This document shows positions 33,568 through 43,097 of a stretch of 64,000 nt of DNA, piece after piece. The notes beneath the pieces are model-generated. The model was not told the DNA's origin. It saw only the letters and a list, made by a program, of their open reading frames with translations, and made no database searches. Source of the stretch: Streptomyces sp. MMG1533 (GTDB taxonomy: Bacteria > Actinomycetota > Actinomycetes > Streptomycetales > Streptomycetaceae); the NCBI RefSeq assembly GCF_001279775.1, contig NZ_LGDG01000240.1, positions 1 through 64,000 on the forward strand, written 5' to 3'. Each line of letters begins with the position of its first letter. Within the stretch, counting starts at the first letter, position 1. Both the position numbers and the translations under genes were made by a program.

Positions 33568-34323
33568 ATGACTTCGGAACTCTCCGGCAAGGTCGCGCTC
33601 GTCACGGGCGCCAGCCGCGGCATCGGTTACGGCGTCGCCGAGGCGCTCATCGCGCGCGGCGACCGCGTCTGCATCACCGGGCGCAACGAGGACGCCCTCA
33701 AGGAGGCCGTCGAGCAGCTCGGCGCCGACCGGGTCATCGGCGTCGCGGGCAAGGCCCACGACGAGGCCCACCAGGCCGTCGCCGTCGAGCGCACGATGGA
33801 GGCCTTCGGCCGCGTCGACTACCTGGTCAACAACGCCGGTACCAACCCGGTGTTCGGGCCGATCGCCGACCTCGACCTGGACGTCGCCCGCAAGGTGTTC
33901 GAGACCAACGTGGTCTCGGCCCTCGGCTTCGCGCAGAAGACCTGGCACGCCTGGCAGAAGGACAACGGCGGCGCGATCGTCAACATCGCCTCCGTCGCGG
34001 GCGTCTCCGCCTCGCCCTTCATCGGCGCCTACGGCATCAGCAAGGCCGCGATGATCAACCTGACCCTCCAGCTGGCGCACGAGTACGCGCCCAAGGTGCG
34101 GGTCAACGCGATCGCTCCGGCCGTCGTGAAGACCAAGTTCGCGCAGGCCCTGTACGAGGGCCGCGAAGCGGAGGCCGCCGCGGCCTACCCGCTGGCCCGC
34201 CTCGGCGTGCCTTCCGACATCGGCGGCGCCGCCGCGTTCCTCACGTCGGAACAGTCCGACTGGATCACCGGCCAGACGCTCGTCGTCGACGGCGGCATCT
34301 TCTTGAACGCCGGCGTGGGCTGA
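33568..34323 (+). CDS. Short-chain dehydrogenase/reductase
   Basis: 251 residues with NADP-binding ASRGIGYGVAEAL, NNAGTNPVF, the active site (Ser, then YGISKAAM), and ITGQTLVVDGG at the end. A close relative of the preceding SDR but not identical in its mid-region. Co-transcribed with it and followed by a strong hairpin terminator at 34337-34377. Possible role as reductase of a keto or alcohol intermediate; substrate not known. Confidence 0.88.
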   Translation: MTSELSGKVALVTGASRGIGYGVAEALIARGDRVCITGRNEDALKEAVEQLGADRVIGVAGKAHDEAHQAVAVERTMEAFGRVDYLVNNAGTNPVFGPIADLDLDVARKVFETNVVSALGFAQKTWHAWQKDNGGAIVNIASVAGVSASPFIGAYGISKAAMINLTLQLAHEYAPKVRVNAIAPAVVKTKFAQALYEGREAEAAAAYPLARLGVPSDIGGAAAFLTSEQSDWITGQTLVVDGGIFLNAGVG

Positions 34324-34336
34324 CGTCCAGGTGATC

Positions 34337-34377
34337 TCGGCACGGGCGCCCGTTGACGGAAACGGCGCCCGTGCCGA
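34337..34377. terminator. Terminator of the SDR operon
   Basis: TCGGCACGGGCGCC (34337-34350) pairs with GGCGCCCGTGCCGA (34364-34377): a perfect 14-bp stem extended by CGTT/AACG inside with one bulge. Confidence 0.85.
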
Positions 34378-34516
34378 CATACAGAACCCTCACAGAGCCA
34401 TGACAACGTCGTCATAAGCGAATCGATCAAGAGAGCGATTCCCCGGGAGGTTCAGTCGGCGGAGCGCTGCGGTATGGTCTGCCGACATTTGGTACGGCAT
34501 TTCGAGGAGCAAGCGC

Positions 34517-36097
34517 GTGTTCATCCGGAACCGATACCTGCCGCCGCTCGCGGCCCTGGCGTCCATATCCATGGTGGCCGGATGTGGTGTGTTCTCCTCG
34601 GACGCCTCCGGAGACGAGGCGCCGGTCGTGGTGGGAACCACCAGTGCTCCGGCCACGCTGGATCCCGCGGCTTCCTGGGACAACTCCTGGGAACTGTTCC
34701 GCAATGTGTACCAAACACTCCTGAACTACTCTCCCGGTGGGGCCGAGCCCGAGCCCGACGCCGCCGAGAGCTGTGGTTTCACGGACGGGTCGAGCACCGT
34801 GTACAGCTGCAAGCTGCGCAAGGGCCTGAAGTTCTCCGACGGGCACGCCCTGGACGCCAAGGCCGTCAAGTACTCGATCGACCGGATCAAGAAGATCAAC
34901 GTCAACGGCGGTCCCGCGGGTCTGCTGGGAACTCTCTCCCGGGTGCAGGTGAAGAGTGACCGTGAGGTCGTCTTCCACCTCAGCCAGCCCGACGCCACCT
35001 TCCCCCTGGTGCTGACCACGCCCGCCATGTCGATCGTGGATCCCGAGGAGTACCCCGCGGACGCGCTCCGCAAGGACGGAAAGATCAGCGGCTCGGGGCC
35101 CTACAGCCTTGCTTCCTTCGAGGAGGGCAAGAAGGCCGAGCTCGTCCGCAACGACAACTACAAGGGCATAGCGGACCGCAAGAACAGCGCCGTCACCATC
35201 CGCTACTTCCAGAAGTCGGACGAGATGGTCAAGGCCCTCAAGGACAAGGAGATCGCGGTCATCTATCGCGGTCTCGGCGCCTCGGACACCGTGGACCTCC
35301 AGACCAACCAGAAGGCGGAGGGGCTCCAGCTCGTCGAGAACCCCACCACCGAGATCAGTTACCTGGTTTTCAACCCCAGCGACCCGTGGGCCGCTAAGCC
35401 CGCGGTCCGCAAGGCGGTCGCCCAGGTCATCGACCGCCCGGCGCTCGCGCACAACGTCTACAAGGACACCGTCGAGCCGCTGTACTCCATGGTCCCCAGG
35501 GGGCTGGTGGGCCACACCACGGGCTTCTTCGACGACTTCGGGGCCCCCAGCGTGCCCAAGGCCGAGCAGATCCTCAAGGAAGCGGGCATCACCGATCGCG
35601 TCCCGCTGACGCTCTGGTACACGAGCGACCGCTACGGCTCGACGACCAAGCCCGCCTTCGAGGAGCTGAAGCGACAGCTGGAGGCCTCCGACCTGTTCAA
35701 GGTCACCCTCAAGAGCCGCCCCTGGAAGAGCTACGTGGAGGGGTACCAGAAGGGCGAGTACCCGGTGTTCGGGCGCGGCTGGTTCCCCGACTTCAACGAC
35801 GCCGACAACTTCATCGCGCCCTTCGTGGGTGAGCAGAACGCGCTCGGTACCCCGTACGAAGCGCCGGAGATCACCAACAAGCTGCTGCCGGAGTCGCGCG
35901 CGGAGAGTGACCGTGGGGCCGTGGCCGAGCAGGTCAAGGAGGCCCAGCAGATCTTCGTGGACGACGTGCGGCTGCTGCCCCTGTGGCAGGGCAAGCAGTA
36001 CGTGGCCGCGAACGAGGAGATCGCCGGTCTGGAGAAGGTCATCGACCCGGCGACGATGATGGACATGTGGGAGCTGTACTGGAAGGCCAGCTGGTAG
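34517..36097 (+). CDS. ABC transporter peptide-binding lipoprotein (family 5)
   Basis: 526 residues, GTG start at 34517 after GAGGAG. Lipobox VAGC with Cys23. The family 5 binding-protein core begins APVVVGTTSAPATLDPAA, the usual 'TLDP' motif, and includes VKYSIDRIK and FPDFNDADNF near the end. It would bind peptides or nickel-like complexes outside the membrane. No permease or ATPase genes are adjacent, so it is an orphan subunit. A terminator precedes it. Confidence 0.9.
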   Translation: MFIRNRYLPPLAALASISMVAGCGVFSSDASGDEAPVVVGTTSAPATLDPAASWDNSWELFRNVYQTLLNYSPGGAEPEPDAAESCGFTDGSSTVYSCKLRKGLKFSDGHALDAKAVKYSIDRIKKINVNGGPAGLLGTLSRVQVKSDREVVFHLSQPDATFPLVLTTPAMSIVDPEEYPADALRKDGKISGSGPYSLASFEEGKKAELVRNDNYKGIADRKNSAVTIRYFQKSDEMVKALKDKEIAVIYRGLGASDTVDLQTNQKAEGLQLVENPTTEISYLVFNPSDPWAAKPAVRKAVAQVIDRPALAHNVYKDTVEPLYSMVPRGLVGHTTGFFDDFGAPSVPKAEQILKEAGITDRVPLTLWYTSDRYGSTTKPAFEELKRQLEASDLFKVTLKSRPWKSYVEGYQKGEYPVFGRGWFPDFNDADNFIAPFVGEQNALGTPYEAPEITNKLLPESRAESDRGAVAEQVKEAQQIFVDDVRLLPLWQGKQYVAANEEIAGLEKVIDPATMMDMWELYWKASW

Positions 36098-36226
36098 GGG
36101 GCCGGTTGCGCGGTCCGCGGGGCCGGCTGTCAGTGGCCGCCTGTAGGTTCTGAGACCTGGAGGCGACCGCGCACCGCACACCGGTGCGGCCGCACCACAG
36201 TGACCGCACACCGTAAGGAAGTTGAC

Positions 36227-36910
36227 GTGACCGACATCGCCATGCTGCCCGAGTCCTGGCGCGGGGTCCTGGGCGACGAACTGCAGCAGCCCTACTTCAA
36301 GGAACTGACGGAGTTCGTCGAGGAGGAGCGGGTGAAGGGTCCCGTCCATCCTCCGCGCGAGGAGGTCTTCGCCGCGCTGGACGCGACACCGTACGAGCGG
36401 GTGAAGGTCCTCGTCCTCGGCCAGGATCCGTACCACGGCGAGGGCCAGGGCCACGGCCTGTGCTTCTCGGTCCGTCCCGGGGTGAAGACCCCGCCTTCGC
36501 TGCGCAACATCTACAAGGAGATGAAGGAGGAGCTCGGGCTGGAGGTCCCGGACAACGGCTATCTGATGCCGTGGGCCCGGCAGGGCGTCCTGCTGCTCAA
36601 TGCGGTCCTCACGGTCCGGGGCGGCGAGGCCAACTCGCACAAGGGCCGGGGTTGGGAGAAGTTCACCGACGCGGTGATCCGCGCGGTGGCCGACCGGCCC
36701 GACCCGGCGGTCTTCGTGCTGTGGGGCAACTACGCACAGAAGAAGCTCCCCCTGATCGACGAGACCCGCCACGTGGTGATCAAGGGCGCCCACCCTTCCC
36801 CGCTGTCCGCCAAGAAGTTCTTCGGCTCCCGCCCGTTCACGCAGATCAACGAGGCGGTCGCCCGCCAGGGGCACGAGCCCGTCGACTGGACCATCCCGAA
36901 CCTGGGCTGA
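36227..36910 (+). CDS. ung: Uracil-DNA glycosylase
   Basis: 227 residues, normal for family 1 UDG. GTG 36227 follows AAGGAAG. The catalytic Asp67 is in LVLGQDPYHGEGQGHGLCFSV; the uracil pocket is GVLLLNAVLTVR and the His motif is GAHPSPLSAKKFFGS. It removes uracil from DNA in base excision repair. Single gene with its own terminator after the stop. Confidence 0.97.
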   Translation: MTDIAMLPESWRGVLGDELQQPYFKELTEFVEEERVKGPVHPPREEVFAALDATPYERVKVLVLGQDPYHGEGQGHGLCFSVRPGVKTPPSLRNIYKEMKEELGLEVPDNGYLMPWARQGVLLLNAVLTVRGGEANSHKGRGWEKFTDAVIRAVADRPDPAVFVLWGNYAQKKLPLIDETRHVVIKGAHPSPLSAKKFFGSRPFTQINEAVARQGHEPVDWTIPNLG

Positions 36911-36917
36911 CCCCCCG

Positions 36918-36947
36918 CCGGGCCGGTTCCCCGCCGAACCGGCCCGG
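36918..36947. terminator. Terminator of ung
   Basis: CCGGGCCGGTT (36918-36928) pairs perfectly with AACCGGCCCGG (36937-36947) across an eight-base loop. Confidence 0.85.
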
Positions 36948-37021
36948 TGCCGCCTGACCGGGATTGTCGGTGGCGGCGGTTAGCGTCGGCAGGGACAGTC
37001 GGCGAGGGTGCGGAGGACACG

Positions 37022-37513
37022 GTGGCGGAGCAGCAGGAGCAGGCGAGCGCGGATGCCGTGATGACGCGGATCGGGCAGGTCGTGATGCTGCATCACGCGG
37101 GGGACCGCGAGGAGGCCCGGCAGCGGTTCCTGGGCCTGTGGGCGGAGATCGGTGAGGACGGCGACCCGTTGCACCGCTGCACGCTGGCCCACTACATGGC
37201 CGACACCCAGGACGACCCGTTCGACGAACTCGCCTGGGACCTGAGAGCCCTGACGGCCGCGGAGGAGCTGACCGAGGACCGGCTCCGTGAGCACGAGGGA
37301 GCGCTCGCCGTGCGGGCGCTGTACCCGTCGCTGCATCTGAACCTGGCCGCCGACTATGTGAAGCTCGGCCGCACGGAGGCCGCCCGCACCCATCTGCGCC
37401 GGGCGCGGGGAGCGTCCGACGCCCTGGGCGACGACGGCTACGGGGACGGGGTGCGGGGGGCGATCAGCCGGCTGGCGCTGCGGCTCGGCGAAGGGGGCGC
37501 CTCCCGCGAGTGA
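37022..37513 (+). CDS. Tetratricopeptide-like small protein
   Basis: 163 residues from the GTG at 37022, after GCGGAGGAC; the upstream frame is not supported. Helical throughout, with repeats of the TPR type (GDREEARQRFLGLWAEIG; LHLNLAADYVKLGRTEAARTHLRRAR). Likely a protein-binding scaffold; no partner is evident. Common in Streptomyces with no assigned function. Confidence 0.7.
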   Translation: MAEQQEQASADAVMTRIGQVVMLHHAGDREEARQRFLGLWAEIGEDGDPLHRCTLAHYMADTQDDPFDELAWDLRALTAAEELTEDRLREHEGALAVRALYPSLHLNLAADYVKLGRTEAARTHLRRARGASDALGDDGYGDGVRGAISRLALRLGEGGASRE

Positions 37514-37556
37514 GCGTGCGGGCCGCCCCGGCACCGGTCGGAGCGCGGCTGTCGGC

Positions 37557-38042
37557 TCAACGCCGGTACGTCTGCTCGCAGATCACCGACTCCGGGCTGT
37601 CCGCCCGCCAGCCGCCGTACTGCTTGCCGAGTGCGCAGACGTCCTTCGCGTCCTTGGGGATCGGCTTGGCCACGTCGGGGATCTCGACGGGCGGTTTCCC
37701 GGGGCGCCCGACCTGGGGACGGCGGGGTTCGGGATGCGCAGGGTGTGCCGGGTGGGAGCGCCCAGGCGGCTCCTGTGCCTGCGGCGGGGCCGCGGGAGCG
37801 GCAGCGCGCGACGCCGACGATGACGGGTCCGGCCGACGGGACGGCTCGATCATCTCCAGGGCCTCGCGGGCCGGCGCCTGCACGATCTGCGGCTCGGTCT
37901 CCCCGTCCGGCCGGGGAGCCGACGGCTGGGCCGGTGCCGCCGACGGGCCGGTCACGGGCGGGCGCTGGACCGTCACACAGCCGGAGAGGGCCGAGACAGC
38001 CACGGTGACCAGGAGCGTTGCGGTGGTCGTCGTTCGGTGCAC
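37557..38042 (-). CDS. Putative lipoprotein with Pro-rich linker
   Basis: 161 residues. A short signal with lipobox LSGC (Cys22) anchors it outside the membrane. The middle is Pro/Ala/Ser-rich and disordered. The conserved end reads DVCALGKQYGGWRADSPESVICEQTYRR with two cysteines that can form a disulfide. Not assigned to a named family; possibly a cell-surface structural protein. Confidence 0.7.
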   Translation of the reverse strand: MHRTTTTATLLVTVAVSALSGCVTVQRPPVTGPSAAPAQPSAPRPDGETEPQIVQAPAREALEMIEPSRRPDPSSSASRAAAPAAPPQAQEPPGRSHPAHPAHPEPRRPQVGRPGKPPVEIPDVAKPIPKDAKDVCALGKQYGGWRADSPESVICEQTYRR

Positions 38043-38113
38043 CCGCGCAACTCTGCTGGGTCGGAGGGCCTTTGGACAGCGGACAGGCGCAGGATGCCCC
38101 GCACGGGTGATCT

Positions 38114-38135
38114 CCGGCCCCGTACGAGGGGCCGG
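38114..38135. terminator. Terminator after the DinB gene
   Basis: CCGGCCCC-GTACGA-GGGGCCGG, perfect 8-bp stem, 40 bp beyond the minus-strand stop at 38176. Confidence 0.75.
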
Positions 38136-38175
38136 GGCGGCAGCGGCTGACCGGCGCCGGTCCCCGCGGCCGGCC

Positions 38176-38688
38176 TCAGTCTCCCGTCGCGCCGTCGATG
38201 CGCTCGCGGATCAGATCGGCGTGGCCGTTGTGGCGGGCGTACTCCTCGATCATGTGCGTGTAGATCCAGCGCAGGTTGAACGGCTCGTCGGTGAACCGGC
38301 TCCTGCCGCGGGAGAGTTCGTCCAGGCCGAACTCGCCGGCATTGCGCCGGGCGATCTCGATCTCGGCCTGCCAGGTGCCGTACGCCTCCGCCCAGGTGTC
38401 CGCCTCGGTGAGATGGAACTCGCCGTCCCGGTCCTCCTCGGTGTAGTAGATGGGCCCCGGGTCGTCGGCCGCCAGCACCTTGCGGAACCAGCTCCGCTCC
38501 ACCTCCGCCATGTGGCGCACCAGGCCCATCAGGGACAGCTCGGACGGCTCCACCGAGGCGGTCCTGAGCTGGGCGTCGGTCAGGCCCTCGCACTTCCACG
38601 CCAGGGTCTGCCGGTGGTAGTCCAGCCAGCCCTCCAGCATGGTGCGTTCGCCGGCGTTCAGGGCGGGTTCACTGCGCTGCGTCGTCAT
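38176..38688 (-). CDS. DinB/DUF664-like family protein
   Basis: 170 residues, a helical bundle with the DinB pattern: WLDYHRQTLAWKCEGL, LSLMGLVRHMAEVERSWFR, and THMIEEYARHNGHADLIRE near the end. The His residues of HMAEVE and HNGHADL form the probable metal site. Such proteins are damage-linked or thiol transferases; the exact role is not known. ATG 38688 is used; the much longer frame upstream is a shadow of the opposite-strand gene. Confidence 0.88.
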   Translation of the reverse strand: MTTQRSEPALNAGERTMLEGWLDYHRQTLAWKCEGLTDAQLRTASVEPSELSLMGLVRHMAEVERSWFRKVLAADDPGPIYYTEEDRDGEFHLTEADTWAEAYGTWQAEIEIARRNAGEFGLDELSRGRSRFTDEPFNLRWIYTHMIEEYARHNGHADLIRERIDGATGD

Positions 38689-38817
38689 GCCCGCATCGTC
38701 GCCCACCGTGCCCGGCCCCACCATGCGTTTTCCACGGCTTCGCCGACCGACGGCGCCCACGGCGGCCGTATGCTTCCGGCATGGCCCCGGCAGGCAACAA
38801 CCGCTGAAGGAGACCCC

Positions 38818-39723
38818 GTGAAGGTCGGCTGCATCGGACTCGGTGACATCGCGCAGAAGGCGTATCTGCCGGTGCTCGGCGTCCGCCCCGGGGTCGAGCT
38901 GCACCTCCAGACCCGCACCCCGGCGACGCTCGCCAGGGTCGCCGACGGCCTCCACCTTCCCGACGGACAGCGCCACACCGACCTGGACTCCCTCCTCGGC
39001 CAGGACCTCGACGCCGCCTTCGTGCACGCGCCGACCGCCGTGCACCCCGAGATCGTGACGCGGCTCCTGGAGGCGGGCGTACCCACGTACGTCGACAAGC
39101 CGCTGGCGTACGAACTCGCCGACTCCGCACGGCTGGTGGAGCTCGCCGAGCGGCGGAGCGTGAGCCTGGCCGTCGGCTTCAACCGGCGCTACGCCCCCGG
39201 GTACGCGCAGTGCGCCGATCACCCGCGCGAGCTGATCCTGATGCAGAAGAACCGGATCGGGCTCCCGGAGGAGCCGCGGGCGATGATCCTCGACGACTTC
39301 ATCCACGTCGTGGACACCCTGCGCTTCCTCGTGCCCGGCCCGGTGGACGACGTGACCGTGCGCGCCCGCGTGGAGAGCGGCCTGTTGCACCACGTCGTGC
39401 TCCAGCTCGCCGGGGACGGTTTCACCGCGCTCGGCGTGATGAACCGGCTGAGCGGATCGGCGGAGGAGATCCTGGAGGTGTCCGGGCAGGACACCAAGCG
39501 TCAGGTGGTCAACCTCGCGGAGGTGATCGACCACAAGGGCCAGCCGACCGTGCGGCGGCGCGGTGACTGGGTGCCGGTGGCCCGGCAGCGCGGCATCGAA
39601 CAGGTGGCGGGCGCCTTCCTCGACGCCGTGCGCGCGGGCAAGGTGCTCAGCGCCCGGGACGCGCTGGCGACTCACGAACTGTGCGAGCGGGTGGTACGTG
39701 CGGTTCAGGAGAAGGCCGCCTGA
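38818..39723 (+). CDS. Gfo/Idh/MocA-family oxidoreductase
   Basis: 301 residues from the GTG at 38818, after GAAGGAG. N-terminal Rossmann fold (KVGCIGLGDIAQKAYLP), then EKP-like motif with VDKPLAYELADS, and the C-terminal dimer domain. Members oxidise or reduce sugars and inositol-like compounds with NAD(P). Its 3' end overlaps the 3' end of lnt by 77 bp, on opposite strands. Substrate unknown. Confidence 0.88.
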   Translation: MKVGCIGLGDIAQKAYLPVLGVRPGVELHLQTRTPATLARVADGLHLPDGQRHTDLDSLLGQDLDAAFVHAPTAVHPEIVTRLLEAGVPTYVDKPLAYELADSARLVELAERRSVSLAVGFNRRYAPGYAQCADHPRELILMQKNRIGLPEEPRAMILDDFIHVVDTLRFLVPGPVDDVTVRARVESGLLHHVVLQLAGDGFTALGVMNRLSGSAEEILEVSGQDTKRQVVNLAEVIDHKGQPTVRRRGDWVPVARQRGIEQVAGAFLDAVRAGKVLSARDALATHELCERVVRAVQEKAA

Positions 39724-41212
39724 TCCGCAGCGTCCGTACCCCCTCGGTGAGGCCCCACGCCGCGAGAATCAACAGCGCCGCCTGCACCGCCCAGTCGCCG
39801 AAGCGGACGTACGGTGTGACACCGTCGGCCAGCGGCACCTCGTACACCTCGCTCGTGCTCGCGCTCGTGCCGAGCCACGGTCCGATGCGCTGCCCGCTCG
39901 CGCCGTAGACGGCGGACACGCCCGTCAGCGTCGCGTGGACCATCGGGCGGCCCGTCTCGGCGGCTCGCAGTGCGGCCAGCGAGGCGTGCTGTTCGGGGGC
40001 CCAGCTGTGCTGGAACGTCGAGGTCGAGGACTGGCCGACGAGTATGTCGGCGCCGTCCTCGGTGAGATGGCGGGTCATGTCGGGGAAGGCGGTCTCGAAG
40101 CACACCATGGGGCCGATGCGCAGCCCGTTCCCGGCGTTCATCACCACCTGCCCGGAACCCTGCCTGCGGTCCTCGCCCGCCGCCTTGCCGACGGAGGTCG
40201 CCCAGCCGAGCAGCGAACGGGCCGGGATGTACTCGCCGAAGGGCACGAGCCGCATCTTGTCGTAGCGGTCGCCGGTGCGGCCGTCGGGTCCGACCAGGAT
40301 CGAACTCTTGTAGATGCCGGGCTTGTCGGAGCGCCGGGCGTCCACGTTGACCAGGATGTCCGCACCGGTGTCGCGCGACAGCCCGGCGATCCTCGCCGCG
40401 AGGCCGGGCCGGTCGCCGAGGTCGTGGCCGACGCTGCTCTCGCCCCAGACGATCAGGTCGACGTCCTGTCCCACGAGCTCGCGCGTGAGCTGTTCCTCCC
40501 GTGCGAAGCGCCTGTCGGCGCCCTCGACGACCCCCGGCTGGACGACCGCGATCCTGACCCGCTCGTCGACCCCCGGGCGAGGCGACCACACCCAGGCCGC
40601 CGAGGTGGCCGCCGCCGTGGCGACGAGCCCGGCCACGGCCGGCACCCGGGACTCACGGACCGCGACCAGCACGGCGACGGCGACATTGACGGCCACCACC
40701 AGGAAGCTCAGCAGCCACACGCCTCCCACCGAGGCCAGCCGCAGCGCCGGTTCCACCTGCCACTGGCTCGCGCCGAGCACCCCCCAGGGGCCGCCCAGCC
40801 CCTGCCAGGAGCGGACGAGCTCGACGGCCAGCCAGCCCGGCGGCAGGACGAGCAGGGCGGCCGAGATCCCGGCGCGGGAGGGCTTTCCGGCGAGGCAGCG
40901 GCGCACCAGCCCACCCCACGGGGCCCACAGGGCTCCCAGCAGCGCCGCGATGACGAACGTGAACACGTGCAGGCTCGGCAGCAGCCAGTGGTGCATCGCC
41001 AGCATGAAGCCGAACCCGCCGCACCAGCCGTCGTACGCCGCCCGTTTCCCGGTCGGCGCCGAGCGGATCAGCACGATCCAGGGGACGAGGGCGATGTACG
41101 CCCACCACCACAGGGACGGGGCGGGGAAGGAGAGCACGGGGAGGGCGCCCGCGGCCGCGGCGACGGCCGAGCGCCGCCACGGGGAGGTGAGCCAGTGGCC
41201 GAACGACTTCAT
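39647..41212 (-). CDS. lnt: Apolipoprotein N-acyltransferase Lnt
   Basis: 521 residues. ATG 41212 follows AGGAGGTG. Residues 1-210 are membrane-spanning; 215-490 form the nitrilase-type outer domain with the triad Glu258 (VVWGESS-like: VWGESSVGH), Lys319 (YDKMRLVPFGEY) and Cys371 (MVCFETAFPD). It adds the third acyl chain to lipoproteins. The C-terminal tail is charged and overlaps the Gfo/Idh/MocA gene at the DNA level. The window has many lipoproteins that could be substrates. Confidence 0.92.
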   Translation of the reverse strand: MKSFGHWLTSPWRRSAVAAAAGALPVLSFPAPSLWWWAYIALVPWIVLIRSAPTGKRAAYDGWCGGFGFMLAMHHWLLPSLHVFTFVIAALLGALWAPWGGLVRRCLAGKPSRAGISAALLVLPPGWLAVELVRSWQGLGGPWGVLGASQWQVEPALRLASVGGVWLLSFLVVAVNVAVAVLVAVRESRVPAVAGLVATAAATSAAWVWSPRPGVDERVRIAVVQPGVVEGADRRFAREEQLTRELVGQDVDLIVWGESSVGHDLGDRPGLAARIAGLSRDTGADILVNVDARRSDKPGIYKSSILVGPDGRTGDRYDKMRLVPFGEYIPARSLLGWATSVGKAAGEDRRQGSGQVVMNAGNGLRIGPMVCFETAFPDMTRHLTEDGADILVGQSSTSTFQHSWAPEQHASLAALRAAETGRPMVHATLTGVSAVYGASGQRIGPWLGTSASTSEVYEVPLADGVTPYVRFGDWAVQAALLILAAWGLTEGVRTLRIRRPSPEPHVPPARTVRESPARPGR

Positions 41213-41283
41213 ACGGCACCTCCTACCCCGTGGGTCTCTCCAGTGTGCGTGCCGCGGACGACTCCGGGACAGTGGGCGTCGGC

Positions 41284-41793
41284 TCAGTTGATCACAGGTG
41301 CCGGGTGCGGGTCTGGCAGGCGCCGCCACTTCTCCTGGACGAGCACCTCGCGCAGCCGCCAGCCGTCGTACGTGCGCAGCAGCCCGAAGTCGTACCGGCC
41401 GCCGCACACGAAGTCGGGGACGGCCGGGCCGCCGTCGGCGCTGGCTGCGGCGAGGCGCATCGGATTGACGTAGTCGGCCTGGAGCCGGGCGGTGTCTCCG
41501 GTGTCCTGCTCCAGGAGGCCGAAGCGGACCCTGCGGTTGACGATCAGATGCTGCCGCATCGCGAACAGCCGCATGCTCTCCGCGAGCCATGCGGCGACCT
41601 TCTCGGGGTCTCCCTCGATGCCGCCGGCCGAGCGGTAGTCCGCGCGCCCGTCCGGTGTGAACAGCCCTCGGTACGCCTCCCAGTCGCCGTCGTCCACCGC
41701 CGCCGCGTAGTCGGTGATCAATTCGTCGACGGCCAGGCGGTCCAATACGGTCGCGAGCTCCACACGCTGCGTCATCGGCTCAGTGTTGGGCAT
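41284..41793 (-). CDS. SnoaL/NTF2-like family protein
   Basis: 169 residues, small alpha-beta cone fold: LDRLAVDELITDYAAAVDDGDWEAYRGLFTPDG is the typical SnoaL-like N-terminus, with RQHLIVNRRVRF and KWRRLPDPHP following. Many members are polyketide cyclases or ring-hydroxylating partner subunits. It lies next to a flavin monooxygenase gene on the same strand, which supports a role in modification of an aromatic compound. ATG 41793 chosen; ATG 41775 is possible. Confidence 0.82.
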   Translation of the reverse strand: MPNTEPMTQRVELATVLDRLAVDELITDYAAAVDDGDWEAYRGLFTPDGRADYRSAGGIEGDPEKVAAWLAESMRLFAMRQHLIVNRRVRFGLLEQDTGDTARLQADYVNPMRLAAASADGGPAVPDFVCGGRYDFGLLRTYDGWRLREVLVQEKWRRLPDPHPAPVIN

Positions 41794-41921
41794 GGCGGGG
41801 GCGCCGCCAAGGGGGACGCGGTGATATTCGGCGGCTGTGCCGGGGGATTCGGAGTCGACGGGCACCGTCCACCGGCCGTACCGCGCGGAGTTCGGCCGTC
41901 CGCCGACCCCGCGGCCACTGG

Positions 41922-43097
41922 TCATGGCGCCTGTTCGTCGAGGACGTCGGCCGCCCACACGGTCGCTTGAGGCATGAACCGGTGCTGGGCCGCGTATGCC
42001 GCCATGCCCGCGTTCCGTGCCTGGGCCGCCGGGCCGTCCGGGAGGTGGAAGTCCTCGCCCGCCCGCGCGGAATCGGCCTGCATGCTCGTGGCGTCGGCCA
42101 GTCGCCGGCGCACGTACCGGTCGAGCGCGTCGGGTACTTCGGCCGGTGTCGCACCCGCGAGGGCGTCGCCGAGAACGGCCGCGTCCAGAATCGCCTGCGC
42201 CGCGCCCTGGGCCTGGAACGGCACCATCGCGTGGGCGCTGTCGCCCAGCAGGGTCACCCGCCCGATGTTCCACCGCGCGAGCGGATCACGTGTGTAGATG
42301 CCGTAGCGGTACACCTGTCCCGCGCGTTCAAGGACGTCGAGCACCCGGGAGTCCCACCCGCCGAACTCGCGCAGTTGCTCTCCCGGCTCCGCCCGAGCGG
42401 TCCACGACTCCTGCGCCGCCTCCGCCCCGAACACGGCCACGACGTTGAGCAGTTCCCCACGGCGCACCCGGTAGTGGACGAAGTGCCGACCCGGACCGAG
42501 CCAGACGGCGAGGTCCGGCAGGTTCAGATCGGCCACCTCCTCGGCCGGGAGCAGTGCCCGGTAGGCAGCGGTTTTCGAGAAGACCGTCTCGTCCGCGCCG
42601 AAGAGCCACTGCCGGGCCGCGGACCGTATCCCGTCGGCGGCCACGACCACGTCCGCCCCCAGGCGCTCGCCGCTTGCCGTGGTCACGTAGGCGGACTCGT
42701 CGTCCTGGTCGATTCCCACGACCACGGTGTTCAGACGCACCGACCGGGGCGGCACCCCCGCGGCCAGGGCCTGGTGCAGATCGGCCCGGTGGAGCAGCAG
42801 ATAGGGCGCACCGAACTCGTCCTCGGCCGCGCGTCCCAGCGCGTAGCGGCAGATCTCGGCGCCGTCGGACCAGGTGCGGAAGCTCACGTGGGAGGGGCGG
42901 GTGGCCCGCGCGGCGACCGCGTCGAGCAGGCCCAGTCCGCGCAACACGCGTGTGGCGTTGGGCGCGAGCTGGATCCCGGCACCGACCTCGGTGAACCGCG
43001 GCGTCTGCTCGACCAGCGTGACCTCATGACCGGCGCGGCGCAGGCTCAGCGTCGACGCCAGCCCCCCGATGCCCGCCCCCACGACGATCGCCCTCAT
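41922..43097 (-). CDS. FAD-dependent aromatic monooxygenase
   Basis: 391 residues, salicylate-hydroxylase-like group. FAD-binding VVGAGIGGLASTLSLRRAGHEV at residues 4-25; DVVVAADGIRSAAR mid-protein; and the GD motif LLGDSAHAMVPFQAQGAAQAI later. It would hydroxylate an aromatic ring with O2 and NAD(P)H. Together with the SnoaL-like gene 128 bp downstream it forms a small oxidative pair; substrate is not determined. ATG start after GAGG. Confidence 0.9.
   Translation of the reverse strand: MRAIVVGAGIGGLASTLSLRRAGHEVTLVEQTPRFTEVGAGIQLAPNATRVLRGLGLLDAVAARATRPSHVSFRTWSDGAEICRYALGRAAEDEFGAPYLLLHRADLHQALAAGVPPRSVRLNTVVVGIDQDDESAYVTTASGERLGADVVVAADGIRSAARQWLFGADETVFSKTAAYRALLPAEEVADLNLPDLAVWLGPGRHFVHYRVRRGELLNVVAVFGAEAAQESWTARAEPGEQLREFGGWDSRVLDVLERAGQVYRYGIYTRDPLARWNIGRVTLLGDSAHAMVPFQAQGAAQAILDAAVLGDALAGATPAEVPDALDRYVRRRLADATSMQADSARAGEDFHLPDGPAAQARNAGMAAYAAQHRFMPQATVWAADVLDEQAP

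Noticed and set aside
34427..36874. 815-codon open frame on the minus strand over the peptide-binding lipoprotein and ung
   Set aside because: It is antisense to two clear genes, with no start signal and no recognisable domain.
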